DNA of 64,000 nt from positions 1-64,000 of the forward strand of contig JANRIX010000007.1 in NCBI GenBank assembly GCA_033764435.1, given 5' to 3'. The position numbers were made by a program, and so were the translations under genes. Shown here piece after piece: positions 36,890 through 45,655 of the stretch. Each line of letters opens with the position of its first letter. Position 1 is the stretch's first letter. Source of the stretch: JAEUMY01 sp033764435. Lineage in GTDB: Bacteria > Pseudomonadota > Gammaproteobacteria > Burkholderiales > Usitatibacteraceae. The notes beneath the pieces were generated by a model. That model was not told where the DNA came from. It made no database searches and saw only the letters and a program-made list of their open reading frames with translations.

Positions 36890-38968
36890 TCAGTCGGCGC
36901 CAGTCGTCACCATGCTGTCACCCTTGATAACCGGGTAACGCACATGATCGACCAACTGCTGCGTCTCCTGATCAGGCGCGGGTGTCAGCAAGCTGACGAT
37001 AATGATCGTCAGGAAGCCAACCGGCACACCGAACATACCTGCAGAGATCGGCTCAAGACCGAACCACTTGGTAATCGGCGTGGTTCCGAACCACTGGATG
37101 AATACCGGATAGGTATGCAGCATGTAGTACAGACACAGACCGAGACCAGCAACCATGCCAGCAATTGCGCCCCACTTTGTTGCGCGCTTCCAGAAAATAC
37201 CCAGAACCAGCGCGGGGAAGAACGCAGAAGCCGCTATCGAGAACGCTGCACCGACTAGGAACAAGATGTTTCCTGGTTTCAGCGACGTAACGTATGCGGC
37301 CACCAATGCGACGACCAGCAACAGCACCTTGGAGATCGTCACCCGCTTCGCCGTGGAGGCATCGGGATTGATGATCTTGTAATACAGGTCATGCGACAGA
37401 GCGTTTGCGATGGTCAGCAGCAGTCCGTCTGCAGTGGAGAGCGCGGCAGCAAGACCACCAGCAGCCACCAGACCCGAAATCACATACGGCAATCCCGCGA
37501 TTTCTGGCGTCGCCAGCACGATGATGTCTCCGCCGATCACAATTTCGGCCAGTTGCACGAGGCCGTCCTTGTTGATATCGACGATCGTCAGCAGAGACGC
37601 ATCCACCGCTCGCCAGTTCTGCACCCATGCCGGCAGGTTGGCAAACTGCGAACCGACCAGATTGGCATAGACCTCGTACTTCGCCAGCACCGCCAAGGCG
37701 GGCGCCGTGAAATACAGCAGGAAGATGAAGAACAAGGACCAGAACACCGAGACTCGCGCCTCATGCACCGATGGCGTCGTGTAGTAGCGCATCAGGATGT
37801 GCGGCAGCGCAGCGGTACCGAACATCATGCAGAACACGATGCCGATGAAATTCCACATCGCCGTGTCACGGGCCTTTTCGTCCTTGCCGGGATAGGGCGT
37901 AGCATGCGGACGCGGGGGACCAGTACGACCATTGGCAGCTGCCTGATCCGCTTTCCACTTGGCTTCTGCAGCCTTCGGGTCAGCCGGGAAATCCTTGACC
38001 GCCTTCTGTGCTGCCTCGATGTCCTTCGCAGGTGCGGAAGCAGCCGTCAATTCGGCGACTTTGTCTTCCAGCTTCTTTTTCTCCGCGCCGTAAGAATCAG
38101 GCAGTGCCTTAATCTTCGCCGCAGCATCGTCGGCACGCTGCTTGAATATGCCGCGCACCTCCAATTCCTTGGGATCGTTCGTGAGCTTCTTCTCCAGCTC
38201 CGTCACTTTCTCAAGCTGCTGGCCATAAACCAGCTGCGGAAGCGGCACGCCAGTCTGCTTCACGGACAGCCACACCACCGGGATCATGTAAGCGATGATC
38301 AGGATGATGTACTGCGCCACCTGCGTCCAGGTCACCGCCTTCATGCCGCCCAAGAACGAGCAGACCAGAATACCGGCAAGGCCGACAAACACGCCGACCG
38401 CGAACTCAAGGCCGGTGAAGCGGCTAGTGATGAGGCCCACGCCATAAATCTGCGCCACGACGTACACGAACGAGGCGAGGATGGCGGCGAAGATGCCGAT
38501 CGAGCGGACGAAGTTGCCGCCGTAGCGGGCACCGAGGAAGTCCGGAATGGTGAACTGACCGAACTTGCGCAGATACGGCGCAAGAAGCAGTGCGACCAGA
38601 CAGTAACCACCGGTCCAACCCATCACAAACGCCAGACCGTCAAAGCCGGACAGGTACAGCGTGCCGGCCATGCCGATGAACGACGCGGCCGACATCCAGT
38701 CGGCACCGGTTGCCATGCCATTAAACAACGCTGGCACCCGTCGACCCGCGACATAGTATTCCGCAACATCGAGGGTGCGGCTCATGACGCCGATACCGGC
38801 GTACAGCAGGATGGTGGCGACGAGGAAGCAATAACCGATGTACTTCCGCGGCATCCCCATCTGCTCGGCAATGGCGAGCAGGATCACGAAGGTGATGAAA
38901 CCACCCGTGTAGAACGTGTAGTACTTCTTGAGTTGGGCCTTGAATTGGGATTGGGAGACAGTACTCAT
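36890..38968 (-). CDS. sodium:solute symporter, VC_2705 subfamily
   Basis: 692 residues, SSSF family like acetate permeases. Typical helices and AALSTADGLLLTIANALSHDLYY are present. Two extra soluble parts stand out. One is a Lys/Glu/Ala-rich coiled-coil insertion at about 240-345 (LEKVTELEKKLTNDPKELEV and onward). The other is DINKDGLVQLAE, which fits a canonical EF-hand calcium loop. ATG overlaps the DUF4212 gene by 4 bp. Near acs, so acetate or a related short acid is the likely substrate. Confidence 0.88.
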   Translation of the reverse strand: MSTVSQSQFKAQLKKYYTFYTGGFITFVILLAIAEQMGMPRKYIGYCFLVATILLYAGIGVMSRTLDVAEYYVAGRRVPALFNGMATGADWMSAASFIGMAGTLYLSGFDGLAFVMGWTGGYCLVALLLAPYLRKFGQFTIPDFLGARYGGNFVRSIGIFAAILASFVYVVAQIYGVGLITSRFTGLEFAVGVFVGLAGILVCSFLGGMKAVTWTQVAQYIILIIAYMIPVVWLSVKQTGVPLPQLVYGQQLEKVTELEKKLTNDPKELEVRGIFKQRADDAAAKIKALPDSYGAEKKKLEDKVAELTAASAPAKDIEAAQKAVKDFPADPKAAEAKWKADQAAANGRTGPPRPHATPYPGKDEKARDTAMWNFIGIVFCMMFGTAALPHILMRYYTTPSVHEARVSVFWSLFFIFLLYFTAPALAVLAKYEVYANLVGSQFANLPAWVQNWRAVDASLLTIVDINKDGLVQLAEIVIGGDIIVLATPEIAGLPYVISGLVAAGGLAAALSTADGLLLTIANALSHDLYYKIINPDASTAKRVTISKVLLLVVALVAAYVTSLKPGNILFLVGAAFSIAASAFFPALVLGIFWKRATKWGAIAGMVAGLGLCLYYMLHTYPVFIQWFGTTPITKWFGLEPISAGMFGVPVGFLTIIIVSLLTPAPDQETQQLVDHVRYPVIKGDSMVTTGAD

Positions 38969-39231
38969 TCTTCCTCTCCTTCCGCAACATCGTGCTCAAC
39001 ATCGAGCTTGCGCATATACATCGCGTAATAGCCGATGATCACAACGTAGATGATCAGGGAACCTTGGGCCGCCATGTAGAACGATAATGGCCAGCCGAAG
39101 AAATTGATGGTCGCCAGCTCCCGCGCGAAATAGGCCATCACATAGGTTGCGACAAACCAGATGAGCAACAGAATTGCGCTGATGCGCAGATTCTTTCTCC
39201 AGTAGTCAACGTGCTTTTCCGTTAACTGCAT
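38965..39231 (-). CDS. DUF4212 small subunit of the symporter
   Basis: 88 residues with two membrane helices (SAILLLIWFVATYVMAYFA and the GSLIIYVVIIGYYAMY helix) and an acidic tail ending EGEEE. ATG 39231 has AGGAAG upstream. It is the small protein that regularly precedes VC_2705-type symporters, with which it overlaps by 4 bp. Confidence 0.88.
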   Translation of the reverse strand: MQLTEKHVDYWRKNLRISAILLLIWFVATYVMAYFARELATINFFGWPLSFYMAAQGSLIIYVVIIGYYAMYMRKLDVEHDVAEGEEE

Positions 39232-39455
39232 TGACTTCCTCCTATCGTTATAAGCGACGCTGTTGATTTGAGTGCGAAACTTAAAGCAACTGGCCGATTT
39301 TTTATTGATTTGTTTTTGTTGTTTATGGAACGGACACTGGCGAAGTATAGGGGCAGACTCATGGGCGGTCAAAAGGTTTGTCCGCCCGTTCCCCGGCCGC
39401 CAAAAATTGGTACTTGATCGGTCTTGCGAAGCCCTGCCGGGGCCTCAGCCGGGTG

Positions 39456-40190
39456 TCACGATCTGGGCTCGCGCTGCCGTAACCAGGCATACTCCGCCGC
39501 CAGACGCCTTACCTCATCGCAACGCCGCACGCCCGCCTGATCAAGGGCGGGCATCAGCGCCAGCCACAATTGCGCGGTGGCGACAGCATCCGCCACCGCC
39601 CGGTGACGTTCGCTCACCCGAATATCAAAGTCGGCGAGCCAGTCGTCCAGATTCTTGCCTGTCTGCCGCTCGAGCGGGCCAGGCTTGAGTACAGCCGGGC
39701 AGAGATGGGCAAGATCCAGCCAGTCCCGCTGCAGATCGATCCCGAGATAGGCAGCGCAGGCACGTCTGAGCATGCCCTCGTCAAAGAACGCATGGTAGGC
39801 AATCAGCGGATCGCCCCCGATGAAGCTCAGGAAGTCCAGCAGCGCCTGGCGGGGTGACACACCCGAACGCTGTTCAGCGGCGGCGATGCCGTGGATCAGA
39901 ATATTCTCGTCGCTGCTCACTGCTTCCTGGCGGAGGACCACCTCGAAGCTGTCGGACAGCTCGACCGCATTGCCCCTGACCGCCACTGCACCGATGGCGA
40001 TCAATCGATCATTGCGAAGGTCCAGCCCGCTCGATTCCACATCTACGACCACCCAACGCTGCTCTGCCAGGCTTCGCGTGGATGGTGCGGTCGGCAGCGC
40101 ATGCCACGCCTCAAACTGCATTCGCTGATCGGAATCCCAATCCGCACGATCAGGCGCCCTTCCCATCAGCTTCTGCCACCAACCCGCCAT
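39456..40190 (-). CDS. DEDDh 3'-5' exonuclease, DNA polymerase III epsilon-like
   Basis: 244 residues. Exonuclease motifs: WVVVDVESSGLDL (Exo I), AYHAFFDEGML (Exo II) and the Exo III region ERHRAVADAVATAQL with the general-base His. About 45 residues precede the fold. It is 2 nt after the DUF294 gene; this pairing beside the symporter and acs recurs in related bacteria, possibly for signalling-nucleotide turnover (inference). Confidence 0.88.
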   Translation of the reverse strand: MAGWWQKLMGRAPDRADWDSDQRMQFEAWHALPTAPSTRSLAEQRWVVVDVESSGLDLRNDRLIAIGAVAVRGNAVELSDSFEVVLRQEAVSSDENILIHGIAAAEQRSGVSPRQALLDFLSFIGGDPLIAYHAFFDEGMLRRACAAYLGIDLQRDWLDLAHLCPAVLKPGPLERQTGKNLDDWLADFDIRVSERHRAVADAVATAQLWLALMPALDQAGVRRCDEVRRLAAEYAWLRQREPRS

Positions 40191-40192
40191 GT

Positions 40193-42118
40193 TCAGGCCT
40201 GGTAGTCGAGTTCAAGTCGGCTCTGCAGCTTGCGTGCCTGGCGCAGGGCCTCCTTGAGAATTCTTCGATCAAGTGCGGACAGCCGCTCCGGATCGACCCG
40301 GTTTGGCGGCAATGGAATCGGATTCCCCGTCGCCGGGTCGCCAGCCTCAGGATCGCTGCTTCGCAGTCGCAGCATCTGGATGAAGTGAAAGCCGTCGATT
40401 GCGGACACGATCTCTTCCGCCGACAGCCTCATGCGCGGCCCCGCCACCCTGAGGCGCTCGGCCGTGTTGGTCGCCGACACGCCATGCGCCAGTGCGAATA
40501 TTCGCGCTGCATCAATGAACGGCCGCGCGCCATAGCGCTTCAGATCTATGGTGCCGGGAAACTCGCTGTCATCCGGAACAAAATCCCGCAGCAAGCCAAG
40601 GGGCGGGCGCGCCTGAAGTGCATTGACCGCCATCTGGCGCAGGAACCCCGCTTGTCGCTGCGCGTGGTCATTGAGCCAGGTGCGCAATCCGTCGGCCAGT
40701 GTGAACTCGCCTGCAAGTGGTCTGAAATCAAAAAAGATCGCCGCGTTCAGGAGCGCATCCGGCGTGCTGCTGCGCATCCAGTCGGTGAACAGCCCGCGCC
40801 ACTCCGGCTCCGCCAGGCACCAACGCGGATTGCGCGCCATGATGTCTCCCTTGCAGAGCGGGAATCCGCACTGGTCGAGAATGGCATTCACCTCGCCCGC
40901 CAGTTTCAGAAGTGCCGCACGAATGTCATCCACCGAGCTCTCCGCGGAGTGCGGCGCAAAGATGATGGCGTTGTCCTGATCGGTGGCCAGTGTCTGTTCC
41001 ATTCGACCCTCGGATCCGAGGCCCAGCCAGCACCAACGCGCCGCCACGCCACCCAAGGATGCCGTTGCGAGCGCGATGGCGCGTTCGACCACGGCATCGT
41101 TGAGCGTGCTCACGAACTGGGTCAACTGCTCGGCCGCCACGCCCTGCGCGAGCATGCCGCCCGCGAGCTTCCGCACTTCGGCTGCCGCGTGGGCAAGCGC
41201 AGGGGCGCTGTCGGCGCTGTGAATGGCCTTGCCGATCTCGCCGGGGGACAAGCGCTGCAACGCGAAAAGATCGCGTTCCGACACGACGCCGGCCAAGCGG
41301 CCGTCTTCAACGACGAGCACGTGGCGGAATCGCCTGCGTGCCATGAGCTGGGCCGCTTCAAACAACGCGGCCGTCGAAGGAAGGAACTGGGGATCGCGCG
41401 TCATCACGCGCTCGATGGGTAGCGCCAGATCAATGCCTTGCAAGGCCACGCGATCCAGCACGTCACGCTCGGTAAAGATGCCGATCGGGCGATTCGAGTC
41501 ATCAACGATCACCACCGAGCCGATGCGCAAGTCGTGCATCTGTTGCAGAACCGCGCGAACAGGCATTTCCGCAGGCGCGGTGACCGTCTCCCGGCCCAAC
41601 AACGACTTGAGCGGCTGCGCCATGGCACCGGGCCCGGCCATGCGGCCCGCATACATGTTCTGCACACCCCGGCGGGATTGTTCAACCAGATTGGACAGGC
41701 GCGCAGTAGCGTAATGCCGAAACTCGCGACTGCGGTCCATCAGATCCTCGAACAGCGCGCCATCCAGTTCATGGCAGAACGTGTCGCGCGCAGCCCGAAA
41801 ACACAGATTGGTGGGCCTGCGGCCGAGGATTGCGCCGACCGGGAAGCACTCTCCTTCGGACAAGGTCAAAGCGACCACGTCCTTGCCCCCGGCGTCAGGA
41901 CTGTTGCCCCAGCCCTCCACCAGGCCGCGCTGCACGATGAAGAGCTGGGTCACCTGGCCATGGGACGGCTCCAGAATGACGGTGCCCGCAGCGTAGTAGC
42001 GCAGCCGAAATTTTGCGGCGGCCTTGGCCAAGAGGCCGGGATCCATCGCATCAAAAGGCGCGTGCCGCCGCAGGTCGGCAACGGTGGACGCGATCAGGGT
42101 CGGCGCAGGCTGAGCCAT
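40193..42118 (-). CDS. cNMP-binding, CBS-pair, DUF294 nucleotidyltransferase-like protein
   Basis: 641 residues in four parts: cyclic-nucleotide-binding fold (about 20-150, LFIVQRGLVEGW), two CBS domains (about 180-300, GIFTERDVLDRVA and GVVSERDLFALQR), a nucleotidyltransferase core (GLGSEGRMEQTLATDQDNAI with the GSE..R and DxD-like acids), and a C-terminal DUF294 helical domain. Similar to GlnD-like sensors; it may modify the neighbouring symporter or acs (inference). One palindrome copy reads ARIFAL. Confidence 0.9.
   Translation of the reverse strand: MAQPAPTLIASTVADLRRHAPFDAMDPGLLAKAAAKFRLRYYAAGTVILEPSHGQVTQLFIVQRGLVEGWGNSPDAGGKDVVALTLSEGECFPVGAILGRRPTNLCFRAARDTFCHELDGALFEDLMDRSREFRHYATARLSNLVEQSRRGVQNMYAGRMAGPGAMAQPLKSLLGRETVTAPAEMPVRAVLQQMHDLRIGSVVIVDDSNRPIGIFTERDVLDRVALQGIDLALPIERVMTRDPQFLPSTAALFEAAQLMARRRFRHVLVVEDGRLAGVVSERDLFALQRLSPGEIGKAIHSADSAPALAHAAAEVRKLAGGMLAQGVAAEQLTQFVSTLNDAVVERAIALATASLGGVAARWCWLGLGSEGRMEQTLATDQDNAIIFAPHSAESSVDDIRAALLKLAGEVNAILDQCGFPLCKGDIMARNPRWCLAEPEWRGLFTDWMRSSTPDALLNAAIFFDFRPLAGEFTLADGLRTWLNDHAQRQAGFLRQMAVNALQARPPLGLLRDFVPDDSEFPGTIDLKRYGARPFIDAARIFALAHGVSATNTAERLRVAGPRMRLSAEEIVSAIDGFHFIQMLRLRSSDPEAGDPATGNPIPLPPNRVDPERLSALDRRILKEALRQARKLQSRLELDYQA
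40494..40505. repeat. palindrome GCGAATATTCGC, copy 14
   Basis: Exact 12-mer in the DUF294 gene, third codon phase (RIF), again using the rare codon ATA. Confidence 0.9.
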
Positions 42119-42128
42119 CGCTTCAATG

Positions 42129-42154
42129 CCGCGGCATCCGTACGGATGCCGCGG
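42129..42154. repeat. 26-bp perfect palindrome after acs
   Basis: CCGCGGCATCCG followed by its complement, in the 46-nt gap between acs and the DUF294 gene. It forms a strong hairpin without a U-tract; may stabilise or attenuate the acs transcript. Confidence 0.7.
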
Positions 42155-42164
42155 GCATCAGGCG

Positions 42165-44126
42165 TCACATCGACTGCTTGAGTTGATCCAGGATGGCCGG
42201 ATTCTCCAGCGTGGACACATCCTGTTTGATTTCCTCACCCTTGGCGATCGAGCGCAACAAGCGGCGCATGATCTTGCCCGAGCGGGTCTTGGGCAGGTTG
42301 TCACCGAAGCGGATGTCCTTGGGCTTGGCGATGGCGCCGATTTCCTTGGCCACCCAGTTGCGCAGCTCCGCCGCGATTTTCAGGGCCTCGTCGCCATTCG
42401 GCCGCGCCTGCTTCAGCACGACAAATGCACAGACCGCCTCGCCGGTGAGGTCGTCCGGGCGCCCCACCACGGCCGCTTCCGCAACCAGCGGGTTGGCCAC
42501 CAGCGCCGACTCGATCTCCATGGTGCCGAGGCGGTGACCGGAGACGTTCAGCACATCATCGATGCGGCCCATGATCCAGAAGTAGCCATCCAGGTCGCGA
42601 TTCGCGCCGTCGCCGGCCAGGTAGTAGCCGCGCAGTTCTTCAGGGTAATAGGACTTCTTGAACCGGTCCGGGTCCCCCCAGATGGTTCGGATCATGGACG
42701 GCCAGGGCTTCTTGATGACCAGGAAGCCGCCCTTGCCGTTTTCCACGTCGGCGCCTGTCTCATCCACGATGGCCGCGGCCACACCGGGCAGGGGCAGCGT
42801 GCAGGAGCCGGGCTTCAACGGCGTCACGCCGGGCAGCGGCGTGATCATGTGCCCGCCGGTTTCGGTCTGCCACCAGGTGTCGACAATCGGGCAGCGCGCG
42901 CTGCCGACCGTGTTGAAGTACCACATCCAGGCTTCCGGATTGATCGGCTCACCCACGGTTCCTAGAAGCCGCAGCGACGAAAGATCGTATTGCTTGGGCA
43001 GATCCGGGCCCAGCTTGATGAGGGAGCGAATCGCCGTCGGTGCGGTGTAAAAGATGCTGACCCTGTGCTTCTGGATGACTTCCCAGAAACGGCCGGAGTG
43101 CGGGAAGGTCGGCACGCCCTCGAAAATGATCTCGGTGGCGCCGACTGCCAGCGGTCCGTAGGCCACATAGGTATGGCCCGTGACCCAGCCCACATCGGCG
43201 GTGCACCAGAAAACGTCGTCTGGCTTGATGTCAAACGTCCACTTCATGGTCAGGATGGCATGAAGCAGATAGCCGGCGCTGGAGTGCTGCACGCCCTTGG
43301 GTTTGCCGGTGGAGCCCGACGTATAGAGGATGAACAGGGGGTGCTCGGCATTGACTGGCACCGCTTCGCAGGTATCGGCCTGGCCTGCGATGGCGTCATG
43401 CCACCACTTGTCCACCTTTGCATTCCAGGCGACGTTGCCACCCGTGCGCTTGAACACGACCACATCGCGGATGGATTCGCATCCGCCCATGGCCAGCGCC
43501 TCATCGACAGCGGCCTTAAGCGGAATGTTCTTGCCGCCGCGCGGCCCCTCGTCGGCCGTGATGACGGCAACGGCACCCGCGTCGATGATTCGCTCCTGCA
43601 GGCTCTTGGCCGAGAAACCACCAAACACCACGGAGTGCGTGGCGCCAATGCGGGCCAGCGCATGCATGGCGAACACCGCCTGCGGTCCCATCGGCATGTA
43701 AACGATGACCCGCTCGCCCTTCTGGATACCGAGCTTCTTCAGACCGTTGGCCAGCTTGCAGACCTCGTGATAGACCTGCTTGAAGGTGTAGGTTTCGGCG
43801 GACCCATCATCCTTCTCGAAAATGATGGCGACCTTGTTCGGCTGCGTGCCCAGGTGGCGCTCCAGGCAGTTGGCGGAGACGTTCAGCTCGCCATCCTCGA
43901 ACCATTTGAAGAAAGGGGCGTTGCTTTCATCCAGCGCCTTGGTGAATGGCTTGCTCCACTGGACGTTCTCCCTCGCCATGCGGGCCCAGAACCCCGCGTG
44001 GTCTGCCTCCGCTTCCTTGCAAAGCGCCTCGTAGGCGGCCATGCCTGACACGTTGGCCTGGGAAACGAATGCCTGAGCGGGTGGAAACACCCGGGTCTCA
44101 TGCAATACGGATTCGATCGTGCTCAT
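42165..44126 (-). CDS. acs: acetyl-CoA synthetase
   Basis: 653 residues. ACS signature YTSGSTGKPKGVQHSSAGYL, DVGWVTGHTYVAYGP, and the acetylation-regulated lysine in LPKTRSGKIMRRLLR. Makes acetyl-CoA from acetate via acetyl-AMP. Heads the symporter module on the minus strand. Divergent from the HpcH-type lyase gene across a 321-bp region. Confidence 0.97.
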   Translation of the reverse strand: MSTIESVLHETRVFPPAQAFVSQANVSGMAAYEALCKEAEADHAGFWARMARENVQWSKPFTKALDESNAPFFKWFEDGELNVSANCLERHLGTQPNKVAIIFEKDDGSAETYTFKQVYHEVCKLANGLKKLGIQKGERVIVYMPMGPQAVFAMHALARIGATHSVVFGGFSAKSLQERIIDAGAVAVITADEGPRGGKNIPLKAAVDEALAMGGCESIRDVVVFKRTGGNVAWNAKVDKWWHDAIAGQADTCEAVPVNAEHPLFILYTSGSTGKPKGVQHSSAGYLLHAILTMKWTFDIKPDDVFWCTADVGWVTGHTYVAYGPLAVGATEIIFEGVPTFPHSGRFWEVIQKHRVSIFYTAPTAIRSLIKLGPDLPKQYDLSSLRLLGTVGEPINPEAWMWYFNTVGSARCPIVDTWWQTETGGHMITPLPGVTPLKPGSCTLPLPGVAAAIVDETGADVENGKGGFLVIKKPWPSMIRTIWGDPDRFKKSYYPEELRGYYLAGDGANRDLDGYFWIMGRIDDVLNVSGHRLGTMEIESALVANPLVAEAAVVGRPDDLTGEAVCAFVVLKQARPNGDEALKIAAELRNWVAKEIGAIAKPKDIRFGDNLPKTRSGKIMRRLLRSIAKGEEIKQDVSTLENPAILDQLKQSM

Positions 44127-44305
44127 TGCTTCTCCTCGTCAATGCTGGACGTTCATGGTGGGGGGGTCACCGGACACGGACCGCATGATTTTCTTGTTGT
44201 TGTTGGAGCGGCTTGGGTAGCTGCGTTTATAGCACACGCGATTCTTTGCCGGCCAAACCGCCGGCCGAAGCATCGGAACAGGTCGCGTCGCTTGAATGCT
44301 TATAA

Positions 44306-44315
44306 AAGATATCTT
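44306..44315. promoter_or_regulatory. palindrome AAGATATCTT in the acs/lyase divergent region
   Basis: Perfect 10-bp palindrome within an AT-rich stretch, 12 bp upstream of a -35 element for the lyase gene. Placement fits an activator or repressor site; the protein is unknown. Nothing else recognised in this 321-bp gap apart from the promoter. Confidence 0.35.
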
Positions 44316-44327
44316 ATATAAGAGTTA

Positions 44328-44356
44328 TTGACGCAGCGCAACATCGGTGCTAATTT
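44328..44356 (+). promoter_or_regulatory. sigma-70-type promoter for the HpcH-type lyase gene
   Basis: TTGACG (44328-44333), 17-bp spacer, TAATTT (44351-44356); about 90 nt before the ATG. Confidence 0.6.
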
Positions 44357-44447
44357 TTCCCTGCACGCTGCCTGAAGCGCATACGAAGCTTCTGGCATTC
44401 GACGTCACGATCTAACCGTAACATATTGATTGACAAGGGGAATAACC

Positions 44448-45596
44448 ATGTCCGCCCGCGAACCCCAAGCCCACACCGCCGCCCAGTCGCTGACCGAAAG
44501 GGCTGACGCGATGTTGTTGGGCGACTATTGGCCCGGCATCCAGATCTACTATCCGCCGGTCAAATATGCCCCATCCTTGGGCATTTACGAGGACCTGGAC
44601 CAGGCCGCCGCGCGCTTCAAGAAGCATGCCTACGGCACGACCTCTCACACGCTGCTCTTCGACCTGGAAGACGGCTGCAGGCAGAAGGAAATGTCGCGCG
44701 AACTGCTGCGCCGGGAACTGCCCAACCTGCCGCGGCGCAAAGAGGTGCAGATCGCAGTGCGCATCAATCCCTTCCGCACCGAGGAATACGAAAAGGACCT
44801 GATCATGGTCCGGGATCTGGCCGATCACTTCGATGTGGTCATGCTCGCCAAGGCGGGTGAAGCCTATGGCGCACCGGAAATCCGCGACCTGTCCGCCGTA
44901 TTGGTCGGCCTCAACAGCCGGCTCACCATCCAACCCATCATCGAGCACCCCAAGTCGCTCAAGATCGCGCCCGACCTGATGCAGTACCCCACGGTCAAGC
45001 ACGTCGTATTCGGCATCCACGACTTCTCCAAAGCCATGGGCATCCAGATCACGCCACGCAAGTGGACCGAGGAACTGGCCTACTTCATGAACCAGGTGCT
45101 GTTCGAGGCACGTATCGCCGGCAAGGGCGTCATCGGCGGCGTGGAAACCCTCATTGGCCAGAACCCCATGCCCGAGTCCATCGTGGAAAACGACGACGTG
45201 CGTCGCTGGCTCGACCTGCACGGCGATGAGGAATCCCGCGTGGTCTACAAGCACGCCTGCGAGGAATCGGCGATGGGCATGACGGGTAAGCAGGTGATAC
45301 ACCCGAGCCACATCCATCCCTGCAAGGTCGCCTACACACCCTCCCCCTCGGACATCAAGACCAAGATCGCGATTCTCAAGGCGGCCATTGAAGCCGATGC
45401 CCTGCTGGGCGGCGCGATCAAGTTCAATGGGGAGATGCTGGACCCGCCCATGTTCGGCAAGGCCCTGCAGACGCTGCTCCGCGCACATGCGCTGCATGCG
45501 TTGTCCGAAGACGACACCCACTTTGCCATCGAAGTCCTGCACAAGCTGCCGGCCCAGGTGGTGCGCGAGAACTGGCCCTACGGCGTCATTCTCTGA
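44448..45596 (+). CDS. HpcH/HpaI aldolase / citrate lyase beta-like protein
   Basis: 382 residues from ATG 44448, with GGGG about 9 nt before it. TIM-barrel residues: LLFDLEDGCRQKEMS (metal/substrate Glu-Asp), QIAVRINPFRT (Arg), IIEHPKSLK (Glu) and GKQVIHPSHI near the end. Members cleave or form acyl-CoA esters such as malyl-CoA or citryl-CoA. Unusually long N-terminal part (about 50 residues). With the acyl-CoA ligase next door it suggests a short acyl-CoA pathway; the actual substrate is unknown. Confidence 0.82.
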   Translation: MSAREPQAHTAAQSLTERADAMLLGDYWPGIQIYYPPVKYAPSLGIYEDLDQAAARFKKHAYGTTSHTLLFDLEDGCRQKEMSRELLRRELPNLPRRKEVQIAVRINPFRTEEYEKDLIMVRDLADHFDVVMLAKAGEAYGAPEIRDLSAVLVGLNSRLTIQPIIEHPKSLKIAPDLMQYPTVKHVVFGIHDFSKAMGIQITPRKWTEELAYFMNQVLFEARIAGKGVIGGVETLIGQNPMPESIVENDDVRRWLDLHGDEESRVVYKHACEESAMGMTGKQVIHPSHIHPCKVAYTPSPSDIKTKIAILKAAIEADALLGGAIKFNGEMLDPPMFGKALQTLLRAHALHALSEDDTHFAIEVLHKLPAQVVRENWPYGVIL

Positions 45597-45616
45597 TTTC
45601 CACCCACAACGCCATT

Positions 45617-45628
45617 GCGAATATTCGC
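45617..45628. repeat. palindrome GCGAATATTCGC, copy 15 (intergenic)
   Basis: Exact 12-mer with T...A flanks in the 59-nt gap between the lyase and ligase genes. Confidence 0.9.
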
Positions 45629-45655
45629 AGCGATTCAACCCACGCCGACACCGCC

